Below, in pieces: positions 1 to 10,744 of a DNA stretch of 64,000 nucleotides (position 1 is the stretch's first letter; each line of letters starts with the position of its first letter). Below the pieces are notes generated by a model, which had not been told where the DNA came from, did no database searches, and saw only the letters and a program-made list of their open reading frames with translations. The DNA comes from Strobilurus pachycystidiatus (Eukaryota; Basidiomycota; Agaricomycetes; Agaricales; Physalacriaceae). A program made the translations under genes and the position numbers. The stretch is taken from positions 62,001-126,000 of the forward strand of contig JAHLMK010000025.1 of assembly GCA_019915135.1 (NCBI GenBank). The letters are read 5' to 3'.

Positions 1-582
1 TCTGGATAATTGTGGTCTGCATCCTAGCTATCTGTGGCGGATTCGACGTAGGAATGGTCTTCGCTGTTCGACCCTCGTATCGTCGTGGAAACAATCGTGG
101 TGTGCAATTCTTCGGAGTCATGAGCTCGGTCCTTCTAGCGATTGGGCTGTTACCGCAGTACTACGAGATTTACAAGCACAATGAGGTTGTGGGTATCTCG
201 ATACCTTTCATGGCGATTGACTGTCTAGGCGGTAGGCTTGCTTCCATTGAATGTTGTCGTCAAGTTGAAATGACCATCGTCAGGTCTGGTTTCTTTATTA
301 TCACTCGTCTTTCAATCCGAGTTTGATATTACCGCTGCCGTAGCATACAGTCTTGTCGTGGTAAGCAAGACACATTGTTTCCCATTGAATACGCGTTATG
401 TTATATTTCAGGTCATGGACGGAGTCGTGCTCCTTGCAGCTCTGATACTCAATCCCCTGGCGAGCAGGAGAAGACGGAAAGAGCGGCTTGAAAGCAGCAG
501 TCAGACACCTCAAGAAACCGCCGTAGGGCTTGAGATGGGTACCTCCTCTGAGGTGACAGGCTCTGTCGCTCGAATAACATAG
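1..582 (+). CDS. PQ-loop repeat membrane protein, 3' end (5' partial)
   Basis: C-terminal part of a PQ-loop (MtN3/cystinosin-like) multi-pass membrane protein; family members are often vacuolar/lysosomal amino-acid transporters. Three exons are visible: 1-231, 284-360 and 412-582, joined by introns 232-283 and 361-411. The start lies outside the window. The PQ signature is seen as LLPQYYEIYKHNEVVGIS, followed by IPFMAIDCLGG and, across the first splice, LVSLLSLVFQSEFD. The next exon gives a hydrophobic stretch (VMDGVVLLAALILNP) and then an Arg/Lys-rich cytosolic tail ending SVARIT. This order matches the second PQ-loop plus final helix of fungal family members. The frame is open across both splices. 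The substrate cannot be told from the sequence. Confidence 0.82.
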
Positions 583-639
583 ACAACTTGTAGCACAACA
601 AAACAAGATAGAACATCGAACTTGCGCCTCGTCTCTCAA

Positions 640-1242
640 TCAGATGGTGGACATGGAACTGCCAGAAGTGGTACGACTATGGCGGAAACACGTCCAATCC
701 TCAATGGGAGATAACACTCAACCACTCTGACGAGCATGACGAACTCTGTTGAGGCGGAGCAGGCAAGGGATGTCAGTACTCTATCTTTTCGGGTCTGCTT
801 TCGAACCGATGCATATGTCGGGCACAGGTATCAATAACATGGGTGAGTTCCCAGCCTTCTCGCCCCCTCGTTTGTACTGAACTGCACAGATCAGCGCTGA
901 AGACTGCGACGCTTCACAACTCTCGAAGCATTCTCGCCATCGACCAGTGCATATCATACATCGGTGCCATAGCAGGCTGCGAGACAGCCGAATTCCAACT
1001 CTAAGAACGTGCACCCCGAGTCGGTGCGCGGTACGGCTAGGACAGCGGGGGTATTCCAGTGCAGTGGCGTCGCACCTTGTACGAATATCTCTTTGGTGGT
1101 AGATATCGATGTCAAGGGACCGGAAGGGAAAACGACGGATGGACATCAATGTCAGAATTTCCGCAACGAGAGCGGCGTGAAGTGTACAGGAGCACCGACT
1201 TGGGACTACATAAAGTATCTACAAAATCACAGAGGACATTGA
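640..1242 (+). pseudogene. Decayed GH28 (exo-polygalacturonase-like) gene
   Basis: Relic of a secreted GH28 pectin-degrading enzyme. Near 640-720 pieces of the usual motif (DGxG..WYDY..RPIL) appear split over two frames: WYDYGGNTS in one, TRPILNG in the other, with a TGA shortly after. From 1009 to 1242 one open frame reads VRGTARTAG..FQCSGVAPCTNISL..DIDVKGPEG, resembling the C-terminal beta-helix rungs and Cys pairs of GH28 (C..APC.NI.., then Cys near CQNF and VKC). The catalytic Asp and His segment in the middle is not recognisable. Frameshifts, an in-frame stop and missing core indicate a pseudogene. The assignment rests on motif memory only; the 3' part is the stronger half. Confidence 0.42.
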
Positions 1243-1386
1243 GTATCTCTAGTAGCATCACCCATTGTGCTAGTTGTTACTCAGGGAGCGATAGGTTGTA
1301 TTCTCCAACTATACACGATAGTATACATTTAAATCATTCCACAGCAATGCGAAAGCCATGACAATTGGCGTAAAAGCAGATGAACA

Positions 1387-2789
1387 TCACAACGACGAGT
1401 CCCGGTCAAGCTTAGCAAGACGCGGACTACGTCGCTTTGGAGGCGGCAATTCATCTTCTGATGGATTTACAGCCTTGCGCTTCCTCGACGTTCCTGCGTC
1501 GTATTGACCAGAGACTGCCAGCGCTGACGTCTTGGTGACTCTTTTGGCAGGCTCCGACTTGAAAGGAGTGACAAAGGTGACTTTCTTGCCTCTTTTCCTC
1601 TGGGATGACGGCGACGGGATGCCATTGTTGGGCGACAATGGACGGCGTGGTTCAGGAGCGGCACTGGGGTCGACGGGACCAGCGGCCTCCTTGCGAGTAA
1701 GGGGAGGCTCTTGACGAGCAGACGGCAATTCATCTTTTGCAGCCTTGCCTTTCCTGCTCGTAGTCGAAGTTCCGGCAACGGATTGGTGGGAGAGTGCCAG
1801 CGCCGAGGTCTGGGTAACTCTTTCGGCAGGCCTCGACTTTGAAGCGACAGAGGCGACTTTCTTGCCTCCCTTCCTTTGGGATGACGACGACGGGACGCCG
1901 TTGTTGGGTGACAATGGACGATATGGTGGGGGAGTGGCACCGGGGTCGACGGGACCAGGGGGCACCTTGCGAGTGCGAGGCTCTTGACGAGCAGACGGTA
2001 CTCGTCGATTGGGGAAGTCACGCTTCGTGTGCGTAGAACCGAGGAACCCAACAAATATTGAGCGACTGAGAACCACTTGGAGATCGGCACATATGTCGAA
2101 TCGAGAGTTTCCCATACGCTTGAGGTGAGCTGAGCTAGGATATCCGGCCACCACATAGGCAATGTTGGAGGGTATCACGAAGCAAGGGTGAATGGATGTG
2201 CGGACAATGGGAAAATTCTTGACGGGGTATTGGTAGCGCTGTCCAGAGGCGTAGAAGTGTTTGCCCTGGGGTGGCTTCAGGCAGTGAAACTCGTATTCAT
2301 ACAATTCCTGGATTGGGATTACCTTTACAAGGAAGGTACTGTGTGAGTGAATGCCGGTGAACGACTATGAGCAGCGTACTTCGGAGAAATGGATACGATT
2401 TCGTGTCCCGTTCGTGGAATTTGTGATATACGCGTCATAGAGTTTTTGAAGGACTTTTGCTGAAGGAAGCAATGTCCATAGCCCTTTGCGAAACAGTGGA
2501 ACCATATCGGCGTGCACTGACGGATGTCAGCCTGCAGGACCACAGATGCTAGATGTAAAAGTGATACTTGATGCTTGGTGTAGAGGAGACTCGGCAGATT
2601 TATCTATCGCGCCACGCTTCAGGCCCATGCAAAACTCTATTTCATCAAGCTAGAACACATCAGCCAGGCGAGTGGACAAAGACACCAGTAGCTCACCATA
2701 TCGTGCGACGTAGTGAATTGCACGAGTTCTAGGTCATTTGCTGGGTCCGGGGACAAATAAATATTTTGAAGGCTAACATATTGTGCCAT
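1387..2789 (-). CDS. HNH-nuclease-like family protein, tandem copy A
   Basis: Four exons on the minus strand: 2789-2697, 2649-2568, 2516-2380 and 2322-1387 (93, 82, 137 and 936 nt; intron phases 0, 1, 0), giving 415 residues. It starts MAQYVSLQ. Exon 3 carries the segment matching the (S/D)xxHxxFD..LLP helix of fungal HNH_2-type proteins. Exon 4 begins VIPIQE and has the family signature FPIVRTSIHPCFVI. The C-terminal third is low complexity and basic, ending PKRRSPRLAK, consistent with a nuclear or DNA-binding tail. Unlike copies B and C, this tail is internally duplicated: a ~91-residue module (1992-1720) is repeated at 1719-1400. No intact HNH catalytic triad is seen. First of three head-to-tail paralogues. 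Function unknown. Confidence 0.68.
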
Positions 2790-3021
2790 AGTTCCTTTGT
2801 CGGCAGTGGGAGTTAGAGGCAGGGATCGTTAGAGTGCGTGACCTGGACCACGATGTTGGCGTTCTGGTAACGTGACGGGACTCATAATGTTATACACAAC
2901 GTAACAATCCATGAATACACATTTTCCCAGAGCAATGTGAGAACAAACGACGACGTAAATGAGTGGTACATAGATAGTTGGAGTAGATAAATAAGATAGA
3001 GATCAGAATCGCGACTCCCGG

Positions 3022-4159
3022 TCAAGTCTTGGCGAGACGCGGACTACGTCGCTTGGGAGCCAGCAGTTCATTTTCTGATAAGTTTGCAGCCTTGCGCTTC
3101 CTGCTCGTAGCCGACGTTCCTGCATCGGATTGGCCAGTAGCTGCCTGCGTTGACGTCTGGGCAACTTCTTTGACAGGTCGCGACTTGGAAGGAGTGACGA
3201 TGGTGACTTTCTTGCCTCCCTTCCTCTGGATTGATGACGACGGGACGCAGTTCTTGGGTGACAATGGACGATATGGTGGAGGAGTGGCACCGGGGTCGAC
3301 GGGAATAGAGAGCTGTTTGCGAGTGCGAGGCTCTTGACGAGCAGCCGGTATTCGTCGATTGGGGAAATCGCGTTTCGTGTGCGTAGAACGGAGAAACCCA
3401 ACGAATATCGGCCTCTTCAAGACTACTTGGAGATTACCACATAGATCGAATCGAGAGTCTCCCATACGCTTGATGTGAGCCATGCTAGGATACCCGGCTA
3501 TCATATAGGCGGTATTGGAAAATACCACAAAGCAAGGGTGAATAGATGTGCGGACTGTAGGAAAGTTGCGGACGGGGTATGGGTAGCGCTGTCCATTAGC
3601 GTAGTAGTGTTTGCCCTGGGGTGGCTTCTGGCAGTGGAACTCGTAGTCGTACGATTCCTGGATCGGAATTACCTTCAGAAGGTACTTACTATATGAGTAA
3701 AAGCCAGTAAACAGGTGCGATCAGCGTACATCAGAAAAATGGATCCGATTTCGTGTCCCGTTCTTGGAGTTTGTAAAGTACGCGTCGTAGAGTTTTTGTA
3801 GAACTTTGGCCGAAGGAAGCAATGTCCATGTTCCTTTGCGAAACAGCGGAATCATATCGTCATGCACTGACGGTATGTCAGCCTGCACACGAACGATATG
3901 TAGATAGAAGAGTCATACTCAATGTTTGATGCAAAGGAGACTCGGCATATTTATCTATCGCGCCACGCGTCAAGCCCATGCAGAACTCTATCTCATCGAG
4001 CTGAATCACGGTTAGTGAGGCGGTTGGACAAAGACTCTTTCAGGTTGAAAGACACAAGCAACTCACTCTGTTGTGCGACGTAGTGAACTGCACTGGTTCA
4101 AAGTCACTCGCTGGGTTGGAGGACAGCGATATATCTTGAAGGCTAACATATTGTGCCAT
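3022..4159 (-). CDS. HNH-nuclease-like family protein, tandem copy B
   Basis: Exons 4159-4067, 4000-3919, 3866-3730 and 3672-3022 (93, 82, 137, 651 nt; phases 0, 1, 0) give 320 residues. Exon sizes 1-3 are identical to copies A and C. It starts MAQYVSLQ. The second intron ends after a CTGAC branch site and CCGTCAG. Without that splice the frame runs into TGA, which supports the model. Key segments are MHDDMIPLFRKGTWTLLPS (exon 3) and the IHPCF signature in exon 4. The tail is Ser/Lys/Arg-rich with one module and ends SPRLAKT. No recognised catalytic site remains. Probably nuclear from its basic tail, but that is inference. Confidence 0.68.
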
Positions 4160-4383
4160 AGTTCGTTTGTCGGTAGTGGGGGTTCAGAAGCAAGGACCAT
4201 TAGAGCGCGTGACAATGAGGTTGGCCGACAATGGCCGGTTTGGTAATCAAACGTGATCGCAAAGATGAGATACATTTAACATTATGATTTTCCTACAGCA
4301 ATGCGAAAACAAGGACAACGTAGATACAATAGCGAGTGGCACATAGATAGTTGGACTAAATAACTAAGATGGACGACTTCCGG

Positions 4384-5494
4384 TCAAGCCCTGGCAAGAC
4401 GCGGACTACGTCGTTTTGGAGCCGGCGATTCATCTTCTGATGATCTGGTAGCCTTGCGCTTCCTGCTCGTGGCCGACGTCCCTGCATCAGATTGGCCAGA
4501 AGTTGCCAGTGCTGACGTCTGGGTGACTCCCTTGACAGGCCTCGACTTGGAAGGAGGAGTGGCGATGGTGACTCTCTTGCCTCCTTTCTTCTGGGATGAC
4601 GACGACGGGACGCCGTTGTTGGGCGACAGTGCGCGACGTGGATCAGGAGCGGCATCAGGGTCGACGGGACCAGCGGGCACCCTGCGAGTGCGGGGCTCTT
4701 GACGAGCAGCCGGTATTCGTCGATTGGGAAAGTCACGCTTCGTGTGCGTAGAACCGAGGAACCCAACGAATATTGGGCGATGGAGAACCACTTGGAGATT
4801 GGCACATAGTCTGAATCGAGTGTCTCCCATGCGCTTGATGTGAGCTAGGCTAGGATACCCGGCTACCATATAGGCGGTATTGGACGGTATTACGAAGCAA
4901 GGGTGAATGGATGTGCGAACAATGGGAAATTTCTTGACCGGGTATGGGTAGCGCTGTCCAGAGGCGTAGAAGTGTTTCCCCTGGGGTGGCTTGTGGCAGT
5001 GAAATTCGTATTCGTAAGAGTCCTGGATCGGGATTACCTTGGTACTATGTGAGTAAGAGCCGGTGAATGAGTATACGAGCAGCGTACTTCGGAGAAATGG
5101 ATCCGCTTTCGTGTCCCGTTCTTAGAGTTCGTAAAGTACGCGTCGTAGAGTTTTTGTTGGACTTCTGCTGAAGGAAGCAATGTCCATATTCCTTGGCGAA
5201 ACAGCGGAACCATATCGGCGTGCACTGACGGAATGTCAGCCTGATTTCCGGCGCTAGACAGAAGAGTAATACTTGAGGCTTGGTGTAAAGGAGAATCGGC
5301 GTTTTTATCTATCGTGCCACGGTCCAAGCCCATGCAGAACTCTATTTCATCGAGCTAAAGCGCGTCAGCGAGGCAGGTGGACAAAGAAACAAGTAACTCA
5401 CCCTATCGTGCGACGTAGTGAACTGCACGGGTTCGTAGTCGCTCGCTGGGTTGGGGGACAAGGAAATATCCTGCAAGCTAACATATTCTGTCAT
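4384..5494 (-). CDS. HNH-nuclease-like family protein, tandem copy C
   Basis: Exons 5494-5402, 5354-5273, 5224-5088 and 5037-4384 (93, 82, 137, 654 nt; phases 0, 1, 0) give 321 residues. The start MTEYVSLQ is preferred over an in-frame upstream ATG because it aligns with the MAQYVSLQ starts of copies A and B. Exon 3 holds MHADMVPLFRQGIWTLLPS and exon 4 the RTSIHPCFVI signature. The tail is basic (PKRRSPRLARA end). It is head-to-head with the fourth family member at 6017, 522 bp apart, so the two may share a promoter region. Biochemical role unknown; the family resemblance to HNH_2 proteins is in the C-terminal part of that fold only. Confidence 0.68.
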
Positions 5495-6016
5495 GGTTGG
5501 AGTGGAAGCAGTGGGCGTTGGAAGCAAGGATCGCTAGTGCGCGTGACAATGATGTTGGCTCGTTTTAGGTTAGTAACTCAACGTGATCGGACCCAAATCG
5601 GTCCAATTGTTTCTTGGACCCACAACATGAAGGGCCATCGACGGGGAGTCGGAAACTGCACTATCAGGCGGTGTTCTCAGGCTCTTTCGATATGGACTTC
5701 TAGGACTTATGTTTTTTCAGAACAGTGCTCTATACCTGCACTAGACATCACTCTGGCCAAGTGTGGCCGCAAGTTGCACTCTTCAAGCCGGCGACTGTGA
5801 CTTTTCGCTTGATCCCGCCTTGACTCGGACCTTAGACTGCCTTGACGTCTCGCATGCGGCTGCTCTCCATTCTTCTGATGCTTGTCTGATGCGTTCATAG
5901 CCGACTGATCTATCCCCTGATGCGCCACCAAAGGAGAACAAGGACGTGTAAGGGCCAGCACCTATATAGATTACTGGATTGAACATGGCAGTAGAAGAGA
6001 CGCTCTGCCCACGGCT
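5495..6016. other. Intergenic region between divergent HNH-like genes
   Basis: 522 bp between two divergent starts. It should contain both promoters. No TATA box could be assigned and no coding signal is convincing here. Confidence 0.5.
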
Positions 6017-7416
6017 ATGCCCACTGCTTCTGGTTTCTACCCTAATGCCGCTCCAGCCGTCGAGGAGGTAGACTCCTCGTCGCCGATAAAAAGCTCAGAG
6101 GATGACGAGGAATTCGTCGACGCGGCGGACGAGGACGAGGAAGAATCTTCGCTACCAGTCACTCCACCAAGGAAACGGAAGCGGACAAGCCTCAAACCAA
6201 CTCCCCTTGTCAATGTCCTGGGTCCCAACCCTCGTCGTTCTGCAGCTACACGAGCGCGTGCCATACTCGTTTCCGTATTGGGCGATTTCTGTCTGATTAC
6301 GCACCTGGCCAACGACTGCTCATCTGTGGACGGCTGTCACTGTATACCAAGATACTGGATGACTCGGGCAAAAGGATGGGTAAGTGGCGTTTATGTCTTT
6401 GTTATAAATAACATAGCTAATTCTGCTAATTCTGCGATGCAGCTCCGCGCCTTGGAGTACCATTTGGGGTGTCCGTTTTCGTCGTTCTTGAACCTTGACA
6501 CCCGTTGGAACATTTTCTTTCGTACGTTCCTCTGTATTCCATACCTGTATGCAAATGCAGTACAAAGCTAACGGCGTGTGTGTCAGTTACGGCGACCTAC
6601 CACAGGTTGTTCGATGGCAAAAGCGGCCTCATTCTCGTTCCCGCGAGCACCACTATCAAAAAGCTTGCTCGCTACGCCAACGATAATGCGAAGCTAGAGT
6701 TTGGAAAAAAGAAGTACTATCAAGATGTGCGTATAACAGAATCAAGTGGAAGATTTCTCCAATTTCGCTGACCGCCGACGATTCAGGCTTTTCCCCGTCC
6801 TCGCAAAGGCTATTCATACCAGCTGATGGCTCTTGGCCTATCCGACACACACGTCATCATGCAGAAAATTTTACAGCAAGTCGGTGGAAAATGGAAGGAC
6901 ACCGGGAAGTCTCGAAATTTCCGGTTTCCCTTCAATGGGTTCCCGGTCATCTACAGCCACGTACACCCGTGCCTTGCCATCGTCAATGTTTGGGCCAAGA
7001 TCAATGAGTTGGGATATACGCCTTCTTTTTGGACTGCCAATCAGACAGGCGACGTAACTACCGCCGTCCAAATCGTAGATGCCTGGGTGGAATCGCAAAG
7101 CGTTCCGGATAACTTCCCAATCAACCCAAATGCCAGTGCCCCGCGAAAGCCCGGCGATGATGATACGATAGGAGCTGGTGGCGACGAGGAGATGGATCTT
7201 GAACCAGACGACGAGGAATTTGAAAATACTCCTCCACCCCCGAGCTATGACCCATACGCCAGAGATGTTGATATGGATCCGGATAGTCCAGCTGGTACAC
7301 CTGAGGCCAGTGGGCCGCCTGCCCGCCGTACGAGGCTGAGAACTCGCCGTCTACACCCTGCTTTGCCAGGCGATGCTGATGACGGTGATGTAAGTCCGAG
7401 TGTTAGAGGTCGATAA
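6017..7416 (+). CDS. HNH-nuclease-like family protein with more complete HNH region
   Basis: Four exons 6017-6379, 6443-6521, 6587-6726 and 6787-7416 (363, 79, 140, 630 nt; phases 0, 1, 0) give 403 residues. The N-terminal 90 residues are acidic/Ser-rich with basic patches (PPRKRKR). Exon 1 ends with a CLITHLANDC..VDGCHCIPR segment, resembling the Cys/His-Pro half of fungal HNH_2 domains. Exons 2-3 give LEYHLGCP, then TATYHRLFDGKSGLILVP, the helix that normally closes the HNH fold. Exon 4 has FPFNGFPVIYSHVHPCLAI, then a long acidic tail with basic end. Intron positions and phases coincide with copies A-C, so all four are one family. Enzymatic activity is not shown; the classical HNN/HNH triad is only partly recognisable. 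Confidence 0.68.
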
Positions 7417-8553
7417 TTTTGTCTAGTAATTTTGTCACACAAACAGACGTTTGTAGAGAGTTTCAATTGTACCATAAGAGTTTGTGCACCGTCGAGATCT
7501 TTGCATTCTTACTGCGATTCGGACTGACCTTGCCTCGCCTTCTCCACGGTACCCATCCTTCCATTCACACGCTCACTGTATATCCTCAGTCCAGCCCACG
7601 CATCTCCAATGATCATCAGGCCTTTACAGGGTGCGCAATCCGCCACAAAGAACTCATTACCGGCGACATAATCGTGCCCCCCTTTCCAGAAATGATCAAT
7701 TATCCCTCGCAAATTTAATAACTCAATGCTATACGCTCTAGAGTCTGCCATTGGTGCCAAGAGGATGTATTCGAGCCCTTCACAAAGGTTGGAGACGGCG
7801 AGGGTTGTGCGGCAGGTGTCCGAGTCGCAGGGTATTGATATTCGCTTAAAGATGTGAGACAAGAGGTGATATTGGAGAGAAGGAGCGGATGTTCGGACGC
7901 AAAAGCTGTTACATGTTAGTAAGTCTTGCTGGAGAAGGTCATTCTGCAGATCAACGAGCACTCAGGCAGGTTCCATGGCTTTGTCTCGAAAACAACAGGC
8001 ATGTTTATGGTCAACCCAGCCACAGAACGACCTACGAAGAGAGTGACGGTTGAAGAAGGAGCCGTTTCTTCGCTTCGTGGGCGCTTGTGGACACACCTTA
8101 AAGAATCACACCGATTGGACGCAAAACGCCACGATCCGATCGTCCTACCGCCGCCAAGCTTTTTGCGGCAATGCGCGACAGTGTTCGGCGCGCCGTTCGG
8201 GACCAATGCTCTGAGGAGTTGGTGCGCCACTTTGATCGACATCCCGACGCAGATTATGCCGTCGAACAGTGGAAACGACCTGGAAAAAGCCGAATTGAAT
8301 GATTTTAGAACTCAAAGATTTATCAGAGCGTTGAGCGCGAGACCTCCCGCCCGTTAACGACGGCGTCGAAGAGGAAAGAAAGCCTCGGAAGGGATTGCCA
8401 TTTTGAGAATCGGGGCGTCGCGAATTTGCGCTTGTTTGTGGAACAGCTCTTTTCCTCTTGCCTCTGGCATCCATCTCCTCCCTGTACACTGTACGAATCC
8501 AGTCCTACTTCCATCTCATTCTACTTAGATTTCCACCTTTTTTAATCCCACAT
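7417..8553. other. Gene-poor spacer with one weak minus-strand ORF
   Basis: About 1.1 kb without a convincing gene. Overlapping ORFs on both strands around 7926-8489 show no family motif. Only the minus-strand ORF at 7509-7961, listed separately, deserves mention. Confidence 0.4.
7509..7961 (-). pseudogene. Possible F-box/LRR-like fragment
   Basis: A 150-codon open frame with a pattern like the start of agaric F-box proteins: a Cys-Asn-Ser-Phe motif, then LQYHLLSHIFKRISI, a Cys-containing helix and LEYILLAP. There is no clear F-box proline motif upstream and no continuing leucine-rich repeats. It may be a remnant or chance. The assignment is weak. Confidence 0.2.
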
Positions 8554-8606
8554 GTGAGTTCTTTTTCCTGCCGACAACCCAATGAATTTCGCTGACAAAA
8601 GAGCAG
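8554..8606 (+). other. Intron in the 5' untranslated region of the G3BP-like gene
   Basis: GTGAGT donor at 8554, a GCTGAC branch-like site near 8591 and CAG at 8604-8606, just before the ATG at 8608. Prediction from splice signals only. Confidence 0.5.
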
Positions 8607-8607
8607 A

Positions 8608-10079
8608 ATGACCACCGCGCCATCTTCCGAATCGTCCGCCCACCGCACTGTCGTTCCTTCCGAGGTCGGCTGGCAGTTTGTGCCCCAATATTACACCTTT
8701 GTCAACAAGCAGCCCGACCGTTTACACTGTTTTTATACGAAAAAATCGACTTTTATACATGGGACTGAGGGAGAAGATGGCAAGCCCTGTCACGGCCAGC
8801 AGGTAGGTGCTCTGCGCGACTTTGGGCCCGTTTCTGACCAAAACGCAGGAAATCCACGCGAAAATTACGAGCATAGGCTTTGAGGACTGCAAGGTGTTCA
8901 TCCACTCGGTCGACGCGCAATCCTCTGCGAACGGTGGCATCATCATCCAGGTCATTGGCGAAATGTCCAATCGCAATGATCCGTGGCGCAAATTCGTGCA
9001 GACCTTTTTCCTCGCCGAGCAGCCCAACGGGTACTTTGTCCTCAACGACATTTTCCGCTTTCTCAAGGAGGAATCTGTCGAGAGCGATGAGAACGAGGAA
9101 CCCGTCCCCGAGCAGCCTGTCCAGGAGGCTCACGAACCGCCTGCACCTGCACCTGCTGCTGCTGCGCCAGAGCCGCCCGCCCGCGAACTAACGCCATCGC
9201 CGCCACCAACGCCGCCGCCCGCTCCGGTTGTCGCTGAGCCCACACCTGAGCCGGAACCTGCGCCTCCCACGCCGGTAGTGGAGGAGGCCCCAGTCACCGT
9301 CGAGGACGTTCCGGAACCGCCTGTCCAGGTGCCTACGCCCGAGCCGGAGCCTCCCGCGGCGAAGACGAATGGTGTCCATGCCGCTCCGGAGCCCACGCCG
9401 CCTCCTCCTGCTCCTGTTGAGCAGGCACCGCCCAAGCCTCCTCAGCCCAAGACCTGGGCCAACTTGGCTGCCGCTAATTCCAAAAAGTGGGGTGCCAATG
9501 TCGCGCAGGAGTCCAAGGGCCATACCGAGGTCGTCCCACCTCCGTCGGCACCTGCTAGCGGCACACAGACTCCTGCTCAGCAGCCTGCTCCAGCTCAGCC
9601 CAACACCCGCGGTCCTCATCCTAACTATGTCGCTGCCAACTCGGTCACAACGCCTCATTGTTTCGTCAAGGTATTTATTTACATTCTTTTGTTGAAAATC
9701 TACTTACCTTTCTCAGGGCGTCACCGAGCCTCTCAGCGAAAAGGATCTCCGTGCCCAGTTGAATATCTTCGGACCGACCAAGGAAGTCGACGTCGTGCGT
9801 TCCAAGGCATGTGCTTTCGTTGAGTTCACCACGGTCGAGGCTGCGAGGCGCGCAATCATCGCGTGTTTGCCTGTTGCGCAGGGCGGCGGAGGTGGGATGT
9901 GGATTGAGGTGGGTGGGGAGGTGGGCCAAGTGCGCATCACCGTCGAGACGAAGAAGGAGCGCGGCGATCGCCCTCCCAGTCGTCCACGCGGTGGCGCGCC
10001 GCAGGGAGAACCGCGGGGTGGTGGAACTCTTCGTGGCGGACGTGGAGGTGGACGTGGTGGCCGCGGTGCGAAACCGTAA
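8608..10079 (+). CDS. G3BP/Rasputin-like protein: NTF2 domain plus RRM and RGG tail
   Basis: Exons 8608-8802, 8849-9670 and 9717-10079 give 459 residues. The N-terminal NTF2-like domain (about residues 20-150) has hallmark segments such as LHCFYTKKSTFIHGTEGE, EIHAKITSIGF and VQTFFLAEQPNGYFVLND. A long Pro/Glu-rich linker follows (about 160-330). The last exon holds one RRM (about 335-410: VTEPLSEKDLRAQL..FG..KEV..V..KACAFVEF) and ends in an Arg-Gly-rich tail (GGRGGGRGGRGAKP). The family binds RNA, associates with ubiquitin proteases (Ubp3-Bre5 in yeast, Nxt3 in fission yeast) and nucleates stress granules in the cytoplasm. The domain order and length are as expected and the gene looks intact. 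Confidence 0.92.
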
Positions 10080-10744
10080 CCTAAAATAAAAAATCTGGAC
10101 TTCCTTCCTTTTGGTTGTTGTCGTGCTTTGTTCTCTCACCTGCAATATTTTCCCCTCCATATCTCACGCACTCCATACGTTTTTTTATGTAAGTAGGCAA
10201 TATGCATTATTATTGGATCTATCATTGGCCATTACGGTGAATGACTATCGACATGCCCTTTGTTTATCATAGCGTCTTACTTCCGCCACCTCGACCACGC
10301 AAGCGCACACCTCCGCCCACAACTATCTTGTGAAGCAACTGCATCTTATCGTCATTAGCTCGCGGCTATCTACTCCCCTCTCGAGGTCCAGTGTTCATAG
10401 TATTCGAGGTAGCCTGATTCTAACCGTGCGCAGCTTCCCGCAGGTTGCAATAATTCCGAACTCTTGTTTCGCCGAAAATACGGAATCAACGTATGCCAAA
10501 TGATCTGCTCCTTATGCTTATTTCCAGGCATCTGACCTGATCCAAGAATATCCGCTCACAGTCGTGAAGGAGCAACTTGCCCCGACATCGTCCCAGCTCC
10601 ACGCTCTCATCCTGAGGTTGGCATGCCAATGAGCCTGCTGTGAACGTGAGCAGTATCGCCCCACCTGTATCTTCCTTACATCCTCCGAAATCGTTTTGCC
10701 GGACTATAAAACGCGGACATGCCTTGCCTCACTCATAGATCGCA
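10080..10744. other. Intergenic region upstream of the GH45 gene
   Basis: 665 bp holding the 3' end of the G3BP-like transcript and the promoter of the endoglucanase. Apart from the TATA box listed next, nothing is assigned. Confidence 0.4.
10705..10710 (+). promoter_or_regulatory. TATA box of the GH45 gene
   Basis: TATAAA 35-40 bp before the ATG at 10745, in the sequence ggactataaaacgcgg. Position and exact match suit a strongly induced secreted cellulase. Confidence 0.55.

Noticed and set aside
7926..8489. Overlapping ORFs on both strands (143 and 114 codons)
   Set aside because: No domain, no splice context and mutual antisense overlap; likely chance.
9130..9658. Gly/Ser- and Arg-rich minus-strand ORFs
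   Set aside because: Antisense shadows of the Pro/Glu-rich linker of the G3BP-like gene.
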